Of a stretch of DNA of 64,000 nucleotides, positions 1-8,710 are shown one piece after another. Both the position numbers and the translations under genes were made by a program. The DNA comes from Bacteroidales bacterium UBA4360 (GTDB taxonomy: Bacteria > Bacteroidota > Bacteroidia > Bacteroidales > UBA932). Each line of letters starts with the position of its first letter. Within the stretch, counting starts at the first letter, position 1. Below the pieces are notes generated by a model. That model was not told the origin of the DNA and made no database searches. It saw nothing but the letters and a program-made list of their open reading frames with translations. Where the stretch lies: NCBI GenBank assembly GCA_002393945.1, contig DGSO01000028.1, positions 253,768-317,767 of the forward strand, in the 5' to 3' direction.

Positions 1-2067
1 TGCCTTGAGAAGGAAGAGATGAGCGTTGAGGAGATCCAGGATGTAGTCGAAAACGAACTCATGAACAGCCCCCGCAAGGAGGTTGCAAAGGAGTATATCC
101 GTTATCGTAACAAACGTAACCTTGCACGTAAGGCCAAGAGCAACGAAATTTTCCAGACCATCATCGACGCACAGGTAAACGACATTACCCGTGAAAACGC
201 CAACATGAATGCAGACACCCCTGCAGGCATGATGATGAAATTCGCCTCCGAGGCCACCAAGGCATACGTGGATGAAAACCTGCTTTCAGACCCCGTCCGC
301 GAGGCCGTCGCCGGCAACTATATCCACATCCATGACAAGGACTACTATCCTACAAAGTCACTCACCTGCATCCAGCACCCTCTGGACCTCATCCTTGAGC
401 ACGGTCTCAAGGCCGGTCACGGTGAGTCCCGTCCCGCCAAGAGGATCGAGACCGCCTCTGTGCTTGCATGTATCTCCATGGAAACAGTCCAGAACGAGAT
501 GCACGGCGGCCAGGCCATCCCCGCCTTCGACTTCTATCTTGCTCCTTACGTACGCAAGACCTACGAGGAGGAAATCGACCAGGTGAGCGCCATGGAGAAC
601 CAGGACTTCTCCGAACTCAAGAGCGCAAAGATCGACGACTATCTCAAGCGTGACCTCATCGGCCTTCAGGGCAAGGAGAGGGCAAAGCAGCACGCCATCA
701 ACCAGACCGTGAGCCGCGTACACCAGGCCATGGAGGCTTTCGTTCACAACATGAACACCATCCACAGCCGTGGCGGCAACCAGGTTGTGTTCTCCTCCAT
801 CAACTATGGTACGGACACATCGGCAGAAGGACGCTGCATCATCCGTGAAATCCTGAACACCACCTATCAGGGCGTCGGCAACGGCTCCACCGCAATCTTC
901 CCCATCCAGATCTGGAAGAAGAAGAGGGGCGTGAGCTACCTTCCCGAAGACCCCAACTACGACCTCTACAAGTTCGCCTGCAAGGTTTCGGCCCGCCGTT
1001 TCTTCCCCAACTTCCTGAACCTGGATGCCTCCTACAACCAGGACGACGCCTGGAAGGCCGACGACCCTAAGCGCTACATCCACGAGGTTGCAACCATGGG
1101 CTGCCGTACCCGTGTTTACAACAACAAGTTCGGCCCCAAGACCTCCATCGGCCGCGGTAACCTCAGCTTCACCACCATCAATATCGTGAAGCTCGCCATC
1201 GAAGCCATGAACGAGGAGAAGGACAAGGACAAACGCATCCAGAAGTTCTTCCAGAAGCTCGACTGGGCTCTTGACATATCGGCCCGACAGCTCAACGAGC
1301 GCTTCGATTTCCAGAAGACCGCTCTCAAGAAGCAGTTCCCTCTCCTGATGAACGGCCTCTGGCTGGGCAGCGAGAAGCTTGACGATAACGACCCCATCGA
1401 GTCCGTCATCAACCAGGGCACCCTGGCAATCGGCTTCATCGGCCTTGCCGAATGCCTCATCGCACTCGTCGGCAAGCACCACGGTGAAAGCGAAGAAGCC
1501 CAGGAGCTTGGCCTCCGTATCGTTTCCCACATGGCAGAGAAGATAAACGGCTTCTCGGAGACCTACCAGCACAACTTCTCCTGCTTCGCAACTCCCGCAG
1601 AAGGCCTTGCAGGAAAGTTCACCAAGAAGGACAAGAAGACCTTCGGCGTTCTGCCCGGCATTACGGACAAGGACTACTACACCAACTCCAGCCACGTTCC
1701 CGTGTACTATCACTGCACACCCGAGCACAAGGCAAAGATCGAAGGCCCTTATCACAAGTACGAAGGCGCCGGCCACATCTTCTATGTGGAAATCGACGGC
1801 GACGCCACACACAACCCCGAGGCCATCATGCAGATTGTAGACCTCATGGACAAGTACGACATCGGCTACGGCTCCGTGAACCACAACCGCAACCGCTGCC
1901 TTGACTGCGGCTATGAGAATTCCGAAGAAGGCCTCACCGAATGCCCTCACTGCCACGGTCATCACATCGACACCCTCCAGCGAATCACCGGCTACCTCGT
2001 AGGTACCACCAACCGCTGGAACTCCGGCAAGCTCGCAGAGCTCCACGACCGCGTGGTTCATAAGTAG
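1..2067 (+). CDS. nrdD: Anaerobic ribonucleoside-triphosphate reductase, 5' end cut by window
   Basis: This is the large subunit of class III (oxygen-sensitive) ribonucleotide reductase, a glycyl-radical enzyme that makes deoxynucleotides without oxygen. The frame is open from base 1. The first ATG is at 19, but the residues there look like the tail of an ATP-cone domain, so the true start lies upstream. Near the C-terminus a CLDCGY...CPHC pair (about residues 630-650 from the ATG) matches the structural zinc site. The last 28 residues contain the RITGYLVGTTNRWNSGK stretch, which is the glycyl-radical region in this family. The activase gene nrdG follows 108 bases downstream, as usual. Family assignment is secure; only the missing N-terminus is uncertain. 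Confidence 0.96.
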   Translation, partial: CLEKEEMSVEEIQDVVENELMNSPRKEVAKEYIRYRNKRNLARKAKSNEIFQTIIDAQVNDITRENANMNADTPAGMMMKFASEATKAYVDENLLSDPVREAVAGNYIHIHDKDYYPTKSLTCIQHPLDLILEHGLKAGHGESRPAKRIETASVLACISMETVQNEMHGGQAIPAFDFYLAPYVRKTYEEEIDQVSAMENQDFSELKSAKIDDYLKRDLIGLQGKERAKQHAINQTVSRVHQAMEAFVHNMNTIHSRGGNQVVFSSINYGTDTSAEGRCIIREILNTTYQGVGNGSTAIFPIQIWKKKRGVSYLPEDPNYDLYKFACKVSARRFFPNFLNLDASYNQDDAWKADDPKRYIHEVATMGCRTRVYNNKFGPKTSIGRGNLSFTTINIVKLAIEAMNEEKDKDKRIQKFFQKLDWALDISARQLNERFDFQKTALKKQFPLLMNGLWLGSEKLDDNDPIESVINQGTLAIGFIGLAECLIALVGKHHGESEEAQELGLRIVSHMAEKINGFSETYQHNFSCFATPAEGLAGKFTKKDKKTFGVLPGITDKDYYTNSSHVPVYYHCTPEHKAKIEGPYHKYEGAGHIFYVEIDGDATHNPEAIMQIVDLMDKYDIGYGSVNHNRNRCLDCGYENSEEGLTECPHCHGHHIDTLQRITGYLVGTTNRWNSGKLAELHDRVVHK

Positions 2068-2105
2068 GGCGTTTTTCGTAAATACTTGAACAACTGCGTT
2101 TTATG

Positions 2106-2139
2106 AAAATCCCCTGCGTAATTTTACACAGGGGATTTT
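2106..2139. terminator. Inverted repeat between nrdD and nrdG
   Basis: Perfect 11-bp arms, AAAATCCCCTG and CAGGGGATTTT, enclose a 12-base loop. T-runs on both strands would let it act as a terminator in either direction. Between two co-functional genes it may lower nrdG expression relative to nrdD. An 18-base core is repeated exactly at 45229-45246. Confidence 0.7.
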
Positions 2140-2175
2140 AGTAATCAAAAGAAAATCAATTAATTACAGAAAACG

Positions 2176-2682
2176 GTGAAGATAAGAGTTCTTGATATAG
2201 CGTACCAGACCATGGCCGACGGCCCGGGCCTCCGCACTTCCATCTACTGCGCGGGCTGCAAGCATGCCTGCAAGGGCTGCCATAACCCCCAGAGCTGGGA
2301 CTTCAACGCCGGCAAATGGATGGAGGTTGACGAACTTCTGGACATCATAAAGGCCGATTCCATGTCCAACGTCTCCTTCTCCGGCGGGGACCCCATGTAC
2401 CAGGCTCCGGCCTTCACGGAACTCGCCAGAAGAATCAAGGAAGAGACCGGCAAGACCATCTGGTGCTGGACCGGCTTCACTCTGGAAGAAGTCCAGGCCG
2501 ATCCCGTCATGTCCGCCATGCTTCCTTACCTTGACGTCCTTGTAGACGGTCCGTTCATCCTCGAACAGCGTGACACTGACCTTCTGTTCCGCGGCAGCCC
2601 CAACCAGCGTATCATCTACCTGCACGGCGCCCCGCCGGACGACGACATTCCCGGCACCGTCCCGCTGGAGCCGCTGAGATAA
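2176..2682 (+). CDS. nrdG: Anaerobic ribonucleotide reductase activating protein (radical SAM)
   Basis: NrdG uses a 4Fe-4S cluster and S-adenosylmethionine to generate the glycyl radical on NrdD. The cluster motif CKHACKGC (C-x3-C-x2-C) lies at about residues 28-35. It is followed by the GGDP stretch (around residue 71) seen in activases. At 168 residues it has the usual family length. The start codon is GTG; the family N-terminal sequence MKIRVLDIAYQT begins exactly there. A short hairpin follows the stop codon. The nrdD-nrdG order supports the assignment. Confidence 0.94.
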   Translation: MKIRVLDIAYQTMADGPGLRTSIYCAGCKHACKGCHNPQSWDFNAGKWMEVDELLDIIKADSMSNVSFSGGDPMYQAPAFTELARRIKEETGKTIWCWTGFTLEEVQADPVMSAMLPYLDVLVDGPFILEQRDTDLLFRGSPNQRIIYLHGAPPDDDIPGTVPLEPLR

Positions 2683-2685
2683 ATT

Positions 2686-2706
2686 ATCCCCATAAATGGG
2701 GATTGT
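2686..2706 (+). terminator. Short hairpin after nrdG
   Basis: Seven-bp arms (ATCCCCA / TGGGGAT) with a TAAA loop are followed by TGTTT. This is a small intrinsic terminator, and it overlaps the upstream part of the feoAB promoter. Confidence 0.6.
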
Positions 2707-2733
2707 TTGCACGGGAAGGTTGCAGTAACTTTG
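2702..2733 (+). promoter_or_regulatory. Probable feoAB promoter
   Basis: TAACTTTG at 2726-2733 fits the Bacteroidetes -7 consensus TAnnTTTG. ATTG at 2702-2705 lies 20 bases upstream, at the expected -33 position with one mismatch. The feoAB ATG is 19 bases beyond the -7 box. No clear Fur box was seen. Confidence 0.65.
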
Positions 2734-2752
2734 TAACCTCCCCGATTGTATT

Positions 2753-5149
2753 ATGATACTGGCAGATTTACAGACAGGCGAAAAAGCGGTGATTGTGCGC
2801 GTTCACGGTCATGGCAGTTTTCGTAAACGCCTGATAGAGATGGGCTTTATCCAAGGCAAGGAAGTGAAAGTGGTTCTGAATGCGCCGCTCAAAGACCCCA
2901 TCGAATATGAAATTATCGGCTACAAGGTGTCCCTGCGCCGCGAGGAAGCGAAGCAGATTGAGGTCGTTACGGAAGAAGAGGCACGCGAGGCCCTCGTGAG
3001 CGATGAGCATCTGCAGGCCCTGCCCGGAGACATGGAAGAAAAAGAGCGTCTGGACAAGGCTCTGGCCCACGTTGCAGAGGAGCGCAACCATGTGATTCGC
3101 GTGGCGCTGGTAGGTAACCCCAACTGCGGAAAGACATCCCTCTTCAACATCGCTTCCGGAAGCCATGAGCACGTAGGCAATTACTCCGGTGTAACCGTAG
3201 ACGCGAAGGAAGGGCACTTTGAGCACGGCGGGTACAAAATCACCCTTGTAGACCTGCCTGGCACATATTCACTGAGCGCATATTCCCCGGAAGAGCTCTA
3301 TGTGAGGAAGAACCTTATAGAAGCCATGCCGGATGTCGTGGTGAATGTGGTAGACGCCTCCAATATCGAACGCAATCTCTATCTTACCACCCAGCTCATC
3401 GACATGAACCTTAGGACAGTGATGGCCCTTAACATGTACGACGAACTGGAGCACAAGGGAGACAAGCTGGATACAAAGCAGCTGGGTTACCTGCTGGGCA
3501 TTCCGGTTTGCCCAACGGTGAGCCGTGACGGACAGGGCATCCCCGAGCTCTTCGACACCGTAATCAAGATTTACGAACAGTCAGATCCCAAGCTCTCCCG
3601 TCACATCCACATCAACCATGGAAGGGAGATAGAGGAGAGCATCAAAAAGATACAAAAGCCAATCGGCCTTAACCAGGACATCAAGTCCAGGTATTCCACC
3701 CGCTACCTTGCCATCAAGTATCTTGAGACCGACAAGGACGTTGAGGCGACGCTGAAAAAGCTCCCTAACTATGCCGATATAGAGGCTGTGCGAGAAGAGG
3801 AGTCGGCACGTATCCAGAGCATCCTCAAGACCTCGCCGGAGAGCGCAATCGTAGACGCCAAGTACGCCTTCATCCAGGGCGCCCTTGCAGAAACTTACGA
3901 GAAATACCAGGAAGAAAGGCCACGGCGTACGCTCACGGACAAGATAGACGCCATAGTCACCAACCAGTGGTTGGCTTTCCCTATCTTCATCGTGCTGCTG
4001 TGGTTCATTTTCTGGGCAACGTTCACAATCGGCCAGTATCCCATGGACTGGATAGACTGGCTGGTGGCAAAATTCGGGGAATGGGTTGGCTCCATGATGC
4101 ATGAGGGCTGGGTCAAGGACCTTGTTGTGGACGGCGTAATTGCCGGTGTGGGAAGCGTACTGGTGTTCCTTCCCAACATCATGATCCTGTACTTCTTCAT
4201 TTCCATAATGGAAGACAGTGGATACATGGCAAGGGCTGCGTTCATCGTTGACAAGCTCATGCACAAAATCGGCCTGCACGGAAAGAGCTTCATTCCCATG
4301 GTAATGGGCTTTGGCTGCAACGTCCCGGCAATAATGGCCACCCGCTCCATCGAGAGCCGGAAATCCCGCCTCGTGACCATCGCCATCATCCCCTTCATGT
4401 CCTGCGCGGGACGTCTGCCGATATTCGTCCTCTTCTCGGGCGCCTTCTTCCCCAACAACCCCGCTACGGCGCTGCTGGGAATATATCTGCTGGGTGTAAT
4501 CCTGGCCATCCTTACGGCCATCATAGCCGGTAAGTACGTGAAGGACGACGACCTTCCGTTCGTTATGGAACTGCCGCCTTACCGCATGCCCACGGGAAAG
4601 GCAATCTGGCGCCACACCTGGGAAAAGGGCCGTCAGTACCTTGAGAAGATGGCAACAACCATCCTTATCTTCTCGGTAGTGATCTGGTTCCTTGGATATT
4701 TCCCGCGCCATGAAGGCCAGAGCACAGGTTATCAGCAGGAGCATTCATACATCGGCACGCTTGGAAAAGCCGTTGAGCCCGCCCTGGAGCCGCTTGGCTT
4801 CAACTGGAAGATGGACGTCGGCCTTCTTGCCGGCGTCGGCGCCAAGGAACTGGTCATCAGCACCATGGGCGTAGTCTATGCCCAGGACGGGGAGGAGTAT
4901 GAAGGCCTTGGAGACGAGAACGACACCGCCCTCCAGAGCGCCCTCAAGGCCACGGTTCCCACCGCCGCCGCTCTCGCATACATGATATTCGTGCTGCTAT
5001 ACTTCCCGTGCATAGCAACCTTCGTTGCCATCAAGAACGAAACGGGAAAATGGCGCTGGGCAATACTGTGTGCTGCCTACACCATACTTGTAGCCTGGAT
5101 TCTGGGCTTCGCCGCCTACCGCATCGGCCTTCTCATCTGGCCGATGTAA
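2753..5149 (+). CDS. feoB: Fused FeoA-FeoB ferrous iron transporter
   Basis: This 798-residue inner-membrane protein imports Fe2+. Residues 1-75 form a FeoA-type SH3-like domain, normally a separate small protein. From about residue 117 a GTPase domain follows with G1 GNPNCGKT, G3 DLPGT and an NMYD element at the G4 position. The C-terminal half (about 400-798) is a string of membrane helices containing the paired gate regions typical of FeoB. The FeoA-FeoB fusion is common in Bacteroidetes. The gene has its own promoter and ends one base before the convergent queH stop. Confidence 0.95.
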   Translation: MILADLQTGEKAVIVRVHGHGSFRKRLIEMGFIQGKEVKVVLNAPLKDPIEYEIIGYKVSLRREEAKQIEVVTEEEAREALVSDEHLQALPGDMEEKERLDKALAHVAEERNHVIRVALVGNPNCGKTSLFNIASGSHEHVGNYSGVTVDAKEGHFEHGGYKITLVDLPGTYSLSAYSPEELYVRKNLIEAMPDVVVNVVDASNIERNLYLTTQLIDMNLRTVMALNMYDELEHKGDKLDTKQLGYLLGIPVCPTVSRDGQGIPELFDTVIKIYEQSDPKLSRHIHINHGREIEESIKKIQKPIGLNQDIKSRYSTRYLAIKYLETDKDVEATLKKLPNYADIEAVREEESARIQSILKTSPESAIVDAKYAFIQGALAETYEKYQEERPRRTLTDKIDAIVTNQWLAFPIFIVLLWFIFWATFTIGQYPMDWIDWLVAKFGEWVGSMMHEGWVKDLVVDGVIAGVGSVLVFLPNIMILYFFISIMEDSGYMARAAFIVDKLMHKIGLHGKSFIPMVMGFGCNVPAIMATRSIESRKSRLVTIAIIPFMSCAGRLPIFVLFSGAFFPNNPATALLGIYLLGVILAILTAIIAGKYVKDDDLPFVMELPPYRMPTGKAIWRHTWEKGRQYLEKMATTILIFSVVIWFLGYFPRHEGQSTGYQQEHSYIGTLGKAVEPALEPLGFNWKMDVGLLAGVGAKELVISTMGVVYAQDGEEYEGLGDENDTALQSALKATVPTAAALAYMIFVLLYFPCIATFVAIKNETGKWRWAILCAAYTILVAWILGFAAYRIGLLIWPM

Positions 5150-5150
5150 T

Positions 5151-5720
5151 TTACCTCCTGGAGAACTCGCAGCCACAGAAGGTCTGGTTGTAGAAATCCT
5201 GTTCGCGTATGATTTCTCCGCGGCGCTCCTGCAGGCCGCCCTTGCGCCAGTTCTGCGGCCACCAGGTTACGCCCTGGACCTGGCTGCAGGCCCACTGCCC
5301 GGCCTGATCAACCTGTTCGAGGCTCTTCCAGCGGGAAGATGCCAGCGTGGTCGTGAGCACTTCGAAACCGTTTGCCGATGCATACTCTGCTGCGCGCAAG
5401 AGTCTGAACTTGAAGCATTCAAGGCAGCGGGAACCGCGCTCGGGGGCATCTTCATGCCCGTGAATGCAGGACAGCCATGCGGGATGGTCATAGCTGTCGT
5501 TCACTACCTCGAGGCCAAACTCATGGGCATATCTGAGCACCTCTGAAAGACGGTGCTCATACTCGTCAAAGGGATAGATGTTGGAATTTGAATAGAACAC
5601 CACAGGCTTGTAGCCTTTCTGCACCAGATACTCTATGATAGCACCCGAGCAGGGGGCACAACAGGAGTGGAGCAGAATCCTCTCTGCTCCACCCGGTACC
5701 TGTATGTCCAAAGATGCCAT
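5151..5720 (-). CDS. queH: Epoxyqueuosine reductase QueH
   Basis: QueH reduces epoxyqueuosine to queuosine in the wobble position of certain tRNAs. The protein (189 residues) shows the family's cysteine set: LHSCCAPC near residues 17-24, a central RCLECFKFRL, and CGC close to the C-terminus. These Cys residues bind an iron-sulfur cluster and the second metal site in the family. Its start codon directly abuts the fabG stop codon, so the two are probably cotranscribed, fabG first. It converges on feoAB. No queuosine riboswitch is visible. Confidence 0.88.
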   Translation of the reverse strand: MASLDIQVPGGAERILLHSCCAPCSGAIIEYLVQKGYKPVVFYSNSNIYPFDEYEHRLSEVLRYAHEFGLEVVNDSYDHPAWLSCIHGHEDAPERGSRCLECFKFRLLRAAEYASANGFEVLTTTLASSRWKSLEQVDQAGQWACSQVQGVTWWPQNWRKGGLQERRGEIIREQDFYNQTFCGCEFSRR

Positions 5721-6467
5721 TTAGCAGTACATGCCGCCATTTACGGCTATCACCTGGCCGCTCACATAGGAGGAGAGGTCCGAGCCCAGGTAGAGGGCTG
5801 TGTTGGCGATTTCCTCCACAGTGCCGCCACGCTTCATGGGAATGAGGTGGATGAACTCGTCCTTCACGGCCTGAGGGAGGGATTCGGTCATGTCGGAAAT
5901 GATATAGCCGGGGGCGATTGCATTGGCCCTGATGCCGCGGGCGCCCATTTCCTTGGCGACGGATTTTGCCATGGCGATGAGGCCGGCCTTGGAGGCGGCG
6001 TAGTTCACCTGGCCGGGATTTCCGGTCTGTCCGGCGATGGAGGCCATGTTGATGATGCTTCCGCTCCTCTGACGCGCCATTACGGGAACAACCTCATGGA
6101 TGAAGTTGAAGGCGCTCTTCATATTCACGTTGATGACGGCGTCCCACTGCTGCTCGCTCATTCTCATCACAAGGCCGTCCTTTGTGATGCCGGCGTTGTT
6201 TACGAGGATGTCGATGCGGCCGAAATCGGCAAGAACCTCTGCTACGACCTTCTGCGTCTCCTCGAAGGAGGCGGCGTTGGAGGCGTAACCCTTTACTTTA
6301 TGGCCGAAAGCTTCTATTTCGCGGATGGTTTCTTCTGCCGCTTCGTTGATTACAAGGTCTGTGAAGGCCACGTCTGCGCCTTCAGATGCATATTTAAGGG
6401 CAATGGCTTTGCCGATTCCCCTTGCTGCGCCGGTAATGAGCGCAACTTTTGAATCCAAAAGTCCCAT
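5721..6467 (-). CDS. fabG: 3-oxoacyl-ACP reductase (short-chain dehydrogenase)
   Basis: FabG reduces 3-oxoacyl-ACP with NADPH in fatty acid elongation. The 248-residue protein has a Rossmann TGAARGIG cofactor motif (residues 13-20), NNAG near 90, a catalytic Ser in NMASIAG and the YAASK active-site pair near 157-161. Length and the C-terminal VNGG region fit FabG better than other short-chain dehydrogenases, but substrate cannot be proven from sequence. Transcription starts from a TATATTTG box just upstream, shared back-to-back with nhaA. queH follows directly. Confidence 0.88.
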   Translation of the reverse strand: MGLLDSKVALITGAARGIGKAIALKYASEGADVAFTDLVINEAAEETIREIEAFGHKVKGYASNAASFEETQKVVAEVLADFGRIDILVNNAGITKDGLVMRMSEQQWDAVINVNMKSAFNFIHEVVPVMARQRSGSIINMASIAGQTGNPGQVNYAASKAGLIAMAKSVAKEMGARGIRANAIAPGYIISDMTESLPQAVKDEFIHLIPMKRGGTVEEIANTALYLGSDLSSYVSGQVIAVNGGMYC

Positions 6468-6487
6468 AAAATCAGTTTTATCGGCTG

Positions 6488-6515
6488 CAAATATACGAAA
6501 AACTTGCTAACTTTG
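6488..6515. promoter_or_regulatory. Divergent fabG / nhaA promoters
   Basis: On the minus strand TATATTTG (6495-6488) is the -7 box for fabG. On the plus strand TAACTTTG (6508-6515) is the -7 box for nhaA. Both match TAnnTTTG, and the two boxes lie within 28 bases. Confidence 0.7.
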
Positions 6516-6535
6516 CCCTCCCCTAACAAGATACT

Positions 6536-7954
6536 ATGGCACTGATTCCAATATACTGGTGGAACAAGGAAGTCCACAACTTCCGCATTTCTCAAGACAA
6601 GTTCACAAAGCAGCCCTGGGCCAACGGAGTAGTCCTTCTTCTCTGTGTGGTGGTTGCCATGCTGCTCGCAAACCTTCCGTTCACAAAGCATATCTACCAC
6701 TCCTTCCTTCAGACGGAGCTCACCATTCATATTTCCTCGCCGGATTCCGTGATAGACTGGTTCTTCCCCCGCGGAATGACCATGGAGAAGTTCATCAACG
6801 ATATCCTCATGGTGATTTTCTTCTTTACCGTGGGCCTGGAAATCAAGCGGGAAATAGTCTGCGGAGAGCTCTCTTCGCCGAAGAAGGCCATCCTCCCCGT
6901 CATAGCCGCATTCGGTGGCGTGGTGATGCCGGCCTGCATTTTCGCCATCGTCAATCACGGCACCCTGTCGGCCTCAGGCTGGGGCATTCCTACGGCTACG
7001 GATATCGCTTTCGCGGTGGGCATCCTCTCAATCCTGGGGGACAAGGTGCCAATTTCCCTCAAGGTCTTCCTTACAGCCCTCGCCATTGCCGATGACCTCA
7101 TCGCAATCCTTGTCGTCGCCCTCTTCTACGGCGGAAAGATCAACCTGACGCTGCTCTTCTTCGCCTTCATCGTGGTGCTGTTCGTGGCCGTAATGAAGCG
7201 CCTTGGAGAAAAGAGAATCGGCTTTTATCTCGTTCCGGCCGTAATAGTGTGGTTCCTGTTCTACTACAGCGGCATCCACGCCACGATGACCGGCGTAGTG
7301 ATGGCAATGTTCATCCCGATGGAAGCCCGTTACAACAAGGCTAAGTTCCACCGCCGCGCAAAGATACTCTACGAAAGCCTTATCGAGGCGGAGAACACCA
7401 CGCATACCAACGAAAAGTTCCCCAACGGCCCGGAGCGTCACTACCTCAGGCACCTTTCCAGCCTTACCAAGAAGACCGTTCCGCCCTCCTACAGGCTTGA
7501 GCACAAGCTCAATCCCATCGTCAACTACGGCATCATGCCGATATTCGCCCTCGCCAATGCCGGCGTTGAAATCACGGACCCTTCCTTCTTCAACGTCTTC
7601 CACTTCGACCCTGCACTGGGCGGTGCCGGAATGGGTATTTTCCTGGGACTGCTCATCGGCAAACCCCTTGGAATCACGGCTGCATCGGCCCTTGCGATCA
7701 AGCTCAAGGTGGGAGAAATGCCGGCCAAGGCCTCATGGCCGATGCTCTTTGCGGTGGCCTGCCTTGGCGGTATCGGCTTCACGATGTCCATCTTTGTGGA
7801 TACGCTCAGCTTCGGCGGAGCAGGCATCGACCCTGCCGTCACCCAGCACCTCAGGGATGCGGGTAAAATCGCCGTCCTCATGGGCTCTGTGTGCGCCGGA
7901 ATCCTGGGCTCCATCCTCATCACCGTAGTCCACGCTTTTGAGAAGAAGAAATAA
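6536..7954 (+). CDS. nhaA: Na+/H+ antiporter NhaA
   Basis: NhaA exports Na+ in exchange for H+ across the inner membrane and helps control internal pH and sodium. The 472-residue product has the family's many hydrophobic helices. It carries the paired aspartates in AIADDLIAI (about residues 184-192), corresponding to the ion-binding Asp-Asp pair of NhaA. A hydrophilic insert around residues 265-325 (rich in Lys, His and Glu) is longer than in the enterobacterial protein. The gene is monocistronic by context, with its own promoter. Confidence 0.94.
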   Translation: MALIPIYWWNKEVHNFRISQDKFTKQPWANGVVLLLCVVVAMLLANLPFTKHIYHSFLQTELTIHISSPDSVIDWFFPRGMTMEKFINDILMVIFFFTVGLEIKREIVCGELSSPKKAILPVIAAFGGVVMPACIFAIVNHGTLSASGWGIPTATDIAFAVGILSILGDKVPISLKVFLTALAIADDLIAILVVALFYGGKINLTLLFFAFIVVLFVAVMKRLGEKRIGFYLVPAVIVWFLFYYSGIHATMTGVVMAMFIPMEARYNKAKFHRRAKILYESLIEAENTTHTNEKFPNGPERHYLRHLSSLTKKTVPPSYRLEHKLNPIVNYGIMPIFALANAGVEITDPSFFNVFHFDPALGGAGMGIFLGLLIGKPLGITAASALAIKLKVGEMPAKASWPMLFAVACLGGIGFTMSIFVDTLSFGGAGIDPAVTQHLRDAGKIAVLMGSVCAGILGSILITVVHAFEKKK

Positions 7955-7960
7955 TTTTCT

Positions 7961-7968
7961 TATATTTG
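7961..7968 (+). promoter_or_regulatory. -7 box of the 7976 gene
   Basis: TATATTTG ends seven bases before the ATG at 7976, so the transcript would have almost no leader. Confidence 0.6.
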
Positions 7969-7975
7969 CCGAAGT

Positions 7976-8494
7976 ATGAAAAGATTAATCGGCATATTCG
8001 CTCTCATGCTGGCCTCAATCGCCGGCTTCTCACAGGTAAGGTCATATACCGACAACCAGACAGACACCTTCATCATCGGCCTGGACAGCTATTTCTATGG
8101 TGAAAACGGCTCTTTGGGCTTCACCGTCAAGAGCAAGGACGCCCGCGCCGTCATTTCCGGCGACGAGGTCCTCATCGACGGGGCGGTCCTGGAGAAGGGT
8201 GCCGGGGCCGTCATCATCGGCACGCATGACTTCACGGGAGACCGTCAGGTAGAACTCGTCGTAGCCAGAAGGGATGCCGAAACCATCTCCGCCAACATCT
8301 ATCAGTACACAGGCGGTGAATGGGCGGTCATCGGCCGCATCGGCGCTGCCGATTCCGGAGCCCGCGAGATCCGCGTCTTCCGCCAGGCCTTCACCATCCG
8401 CAACAAGCGCACCGACGCCCTCTACACCTGGACCTGGCACGCCCCCAAATTCGACTTCAAGTCTTCCGACGGCATCTCGGACCCTACGCCTTAA
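7976..8494 (+). CDS. Secreted protein of unknown function
   Basis: A 172-residue protein with a clear N-terminal signal peptide (MKRLIGIFALMLASIAGFSQ, probable cleavage after residue 19). The mature part is soluble and rich in beta-strand-like alternation, with a mid-section of repeated Asp and Gly. I recognise no domain. It follows nhaA by 21 bases but has its own promoter box, so cotranscription is not required. Codon usage matches the neighbouring core genes. It is likely periplasmic or extracellular. Confidence 0.72.
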   Translation: MKRLIGIFALMLASIAGFSQVRSYTDNQTDTFIIGLDSYFYGENGSLGFTVKSKDARAVISGDEVLIDGAVLEKGAGAVIIGTHDFTGDRQVELVVARRDAETISANIYQYTGGEWAVIGRIGAADSGAREIRVFRQAFTIRNKRTDALYTWTWHAPKFDFKSSDGISDPTP

Positions 8495-8710
8495 TACAGA
8501 GGGCTCTGCCGGCGCTTTCATTTACACAAACCATCTCTTTCACATCAGAAATGGCGGGAAGGTGGTGGTTTTGTCGTGTTTGACGGTGTTTGTCTAGATT
8601 TGTCTATATGACAGACAGTTACGCATGTGTATTTTTGCGGCGTGGAAGTTGGGATACCTAAGGAGGAGGCGTTTGTTTTTATTAAGATTTTTTCTGACCT
8701 TTGTCATGGG
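8495..8710 (+). other. Intergenic leader of the TPR-HTH gene
   Basis: No gene is seen here. A TATTTTTG box at 8630-8637 fits the -7 consensus and would give a leader of about 70 bases. An in-frame ATG at 8627 overlaps this box and is unlikely to be the start. A purine-rich AAGGAGGAGG stretch lies near 8660 but is not spaced to a start codon. Confidence 0.45.

Noticed and set aside
358..2061. Long minus-strand open frame opposite nrdD (567 codons), and similar ones opposite the C69 gene (19199-20536), the porin (21063-22406) and aspS (36858-38867)
   Set aside because: They mirror strongly conserved genes on the other strand. Their length follows from GC-rich codon bias, and their products have no recognisable motifs.
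5721..6535. preQ1 riboswitch upstream of the fabG-queH unit
   Set aside because: No preQ1-type leader is visible; the promoter box is only about 20 bases before the fabG ATG.
8627..8710. Upstream start for the TPR-HTH gene
   Set aside because: It overlaps the promoter box and would bury the lipoprotein signal, which begins at 8711.
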